This document shows positions 5,792 to 6,479 of a DNA stretch of 6,479 bases, piece after piece. Position 1 is the first letter of the stretch. Every line of letters begins with the position of its first letter. The position numbers and the translations under genes were made by a program. Origin of the DNA: Thiomargarita sp. GTDB taxonomy: Bacteria > Pseudomonadota > Gammaproteobacteria > Beggiatoales > Beggiatoaceae. The stretch is from NCBI GenBank assembly GCA_030618965.1, contig JAUXCJ010000065.1, positions 1 through 6,479 of the forward strand. The letters are read 5' to 3'. The notes under the pieces are model-generated. The model worked only from the letters and a program-made list of their open reading frames with translations. It was not told where the DNA came from and did no database searches.

Positions 5792-5854
5792 ATGTCAAAA
5801 AGAAGGGAGTCAAACGGAAAAATTTTGCTACCTTCTTTTTATAATTTAATTTAA
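5792..5854 (+). other. 20-codon frame with good ribosome binding site, running through the terminator
   Basis: After the cytochrome stop, AAGAGGA (5776-5782) sits nine bases before ATG 5792, like the other intercistronic sites of this operon. The frame then reads only MSKRRESNGKILLPSFYNLI and stops at TAA 5852-5854. Codons 2-17 lie in the hairpin terminator and the last three overlap the 3' end of the convergent gene. It may be the start of a fourth operon gene lost when the locus was rearranged, a tiny basic leader-like peptide, or chance. I recognise no family. Confidence 0.25.
5797..5840. terminator. Bidirectional hairpin terminator between convergent units
   Basis: AAAAAGAAGG 5797-5806 and CCTTCTTTTT 5831-5840 are perfect reverse complements (10 bp) around a 24-base loop. 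Read on + the right arm ends in TTTTT; read on - the opposite arm does the same. It lies 20 bases after the cytochrome stop and five bases beyond the stop of the - strand oxidoreductase, exactly where a shared terminator is expected. The stem is GC-poor and the loop long, so efficiency may be moderate. Confidence 0.7.
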
Positions 5855-6479
5855 CTCTCCCACATGAAGTTGTGTCTCAGGCAGATTGTGTTCGCGCAAC
5901 ATCGCATTGGCAACGGTGGTAAATGATTTGGGGCCACTGAGATAGACTTCAACATCCTTGAGATCAGGATAATCTTCAACCACAGTCGTTAGTGACTGTT
6001 TGATATCTCCCATCAATGGCGTATATTGAAAATTATCCAAAGCATCCGCCCAAGCACGACAGAAGTTCTTCTGGTAATGTTCACACTCATTAGGCGGCAC
6101 TATCCAATACAAATGGAATGAACTGACTGTTTCCAAGGCTATCCCATGTTCTATAAGGCTTTTTATGGGAGCAAATCCGTGAGCATAGGCTAAAAACAGG
6201 GCGGGGAGCGTCGATTCTTCTTGCAGAATGAATTCGCCTTTTGGTGCCTCAATATTCACAATTTGTCCCTGTTTCAGGCTACCAAAAGCTGGGTTATCAG
6301 ACAAATTATCTAAATGAAATTCAAGCAGACGTCCATCACAGGGACAACTGGCGATAAAATATTCTGCTGAAATTCCCTCTTTTAGTGTCAATGTCGCAGA
6401 CTGACCGGCTAAAAATCGTAAGGTTTTCGAGCGTGGTGTTTGTAGATATACCACTAAAAGATTGTCATGCAAACGTTCC
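5846..6479 (-). CDS. Flavin/NAD(P)H oxidoreductase (CDP-glucoseen/phenol hydroxylase reductase type), C-terminal part
   Basis: The - strand frame stays open to the right edge, reading Glu-Arg upstream of the TTG at 6472, so the true start lies outside the window. About 210 residues are visible. LRFLAGQ (18-24, counted from that TTG) opens the FAD-binding barrel, and EYFIASCPCDGRLLEFHL (37-54) matches the ASCPCD-G-x-L-x-F-H pattern of ferredoxin-fused flavin reductases. The NAD(P)-binding domain starts at LFLAYAHGFAPIKSLIEH (92-109), where the usual Gly-Thr-Gly turn is replaced by Ala-His-Gly. It continues through FHLYWIV (119-125) and ends with VYLSGPKSF (176-184). A 2Fe-2S ferredoxin domain at the N-terminus is common in this family but would be outside the window. 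The altered turn may weaken nucleotide binding. It converges on the cytochrome operon and shares its terminator; no functional link is evident. Confidence 0.82.
   Translation of the reverse strand, partial: ERLHDNLLVVYLQTPRSKTLRFLAGQSATLTLKEGISAEYFIASCPCDGRLLEFHLDNLSDNPAFGSLKQGQIVNIEAPKGEFILQEESTLPALFLAYAHGFAPIKSLIEHGIALETVSSFHLYWIVPPNECEHYQKNFCRAWADALDNFQYTPLMGDIKQSLTTVVEDYPDLKDVEVYLSGPKSFTTVANAMLREHNLPETQLHVGELN

Noticed and set aside
6470..6472. TTG at 6472 as the true start of the - strand oxidoreductase
   Set aside because: The frame continues to the edge and the protein starts inside the FAD-binding domain, so the start is beyond the window.

Overview
The window looks like a chromosomal segment of a low-to-moderate GC gammaproteobacterium. 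Sec- and Tat-exported c-type cytochrome genes with good Shine-Dalgarno sites, a flavin reductase of the CDP-glucoseen reductase type, and dispersed palindromes starting TGTAGGTTGGG would suit a sulfur-oxidising Thiotrichales/Beggiatoa-like bacterium. That placement rests on general recall, not on a search, and is weak.

The window has two halves of different character. The left half (about 1-3051) is very AT-rich and reads as a worn defence or accessory island on the + strand. It holds the 3' end of a DUF2326 (YydD-like, COG5293) coiled-coil ATPase cut by the window edge; an inverted pair of REP-like palindromes (897-1021); a short orphan reading frame whose start lies inside the second palindrome; a long imperfect hairpin; a one-base-overlapping gene pair encoding an OLD/AAA_15-type ATPase and a DUF3226 TOPRIM-like protein; and the out-of-frame C-terminal tail of a decayed adenine DNA methylase or type IIG restriction enzyme. 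The ATPase/TOPRIM pair is the best candidate for an active, little-described system. Its split architecture resembles PARIS (AriA/AriB) and separates the two halves that OLD and GajA nucleases carry in one chain.

The right half (about 3171-5776) has visibly higher GC. It is a tight three-gene + strand operon for exported proteins: a di-heme cytochrome c peroxidase (Sec), a Tat-exported calcineurin-like metallophosphoesterase with an unusual GEHD motif, and a small mono-heme cytochrome c. Gaps are 14-15 bases and each gene has its own purine-rich ribosome binding site. A fourth Shine-Dalgarno plus ATG follows, but opens only a 20-codon frame that runs through a bidirectional hairpin terminator (5797-5840).

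Convergent to this operon is the C-terminal part of a flavin/NAD(P)H oxidoreductase on the - strand, cut by the right edge. Inferred workings: the left pair would sense and attack foreign nucleic acid in the cytoplasm. The right operon would handle peroxide or a related redox reaction in the periplasm, with the mono-heme cytochrome as a likely electron partner of the peroxidase. The phosphoesterase's substrate cannot be read from sequence.
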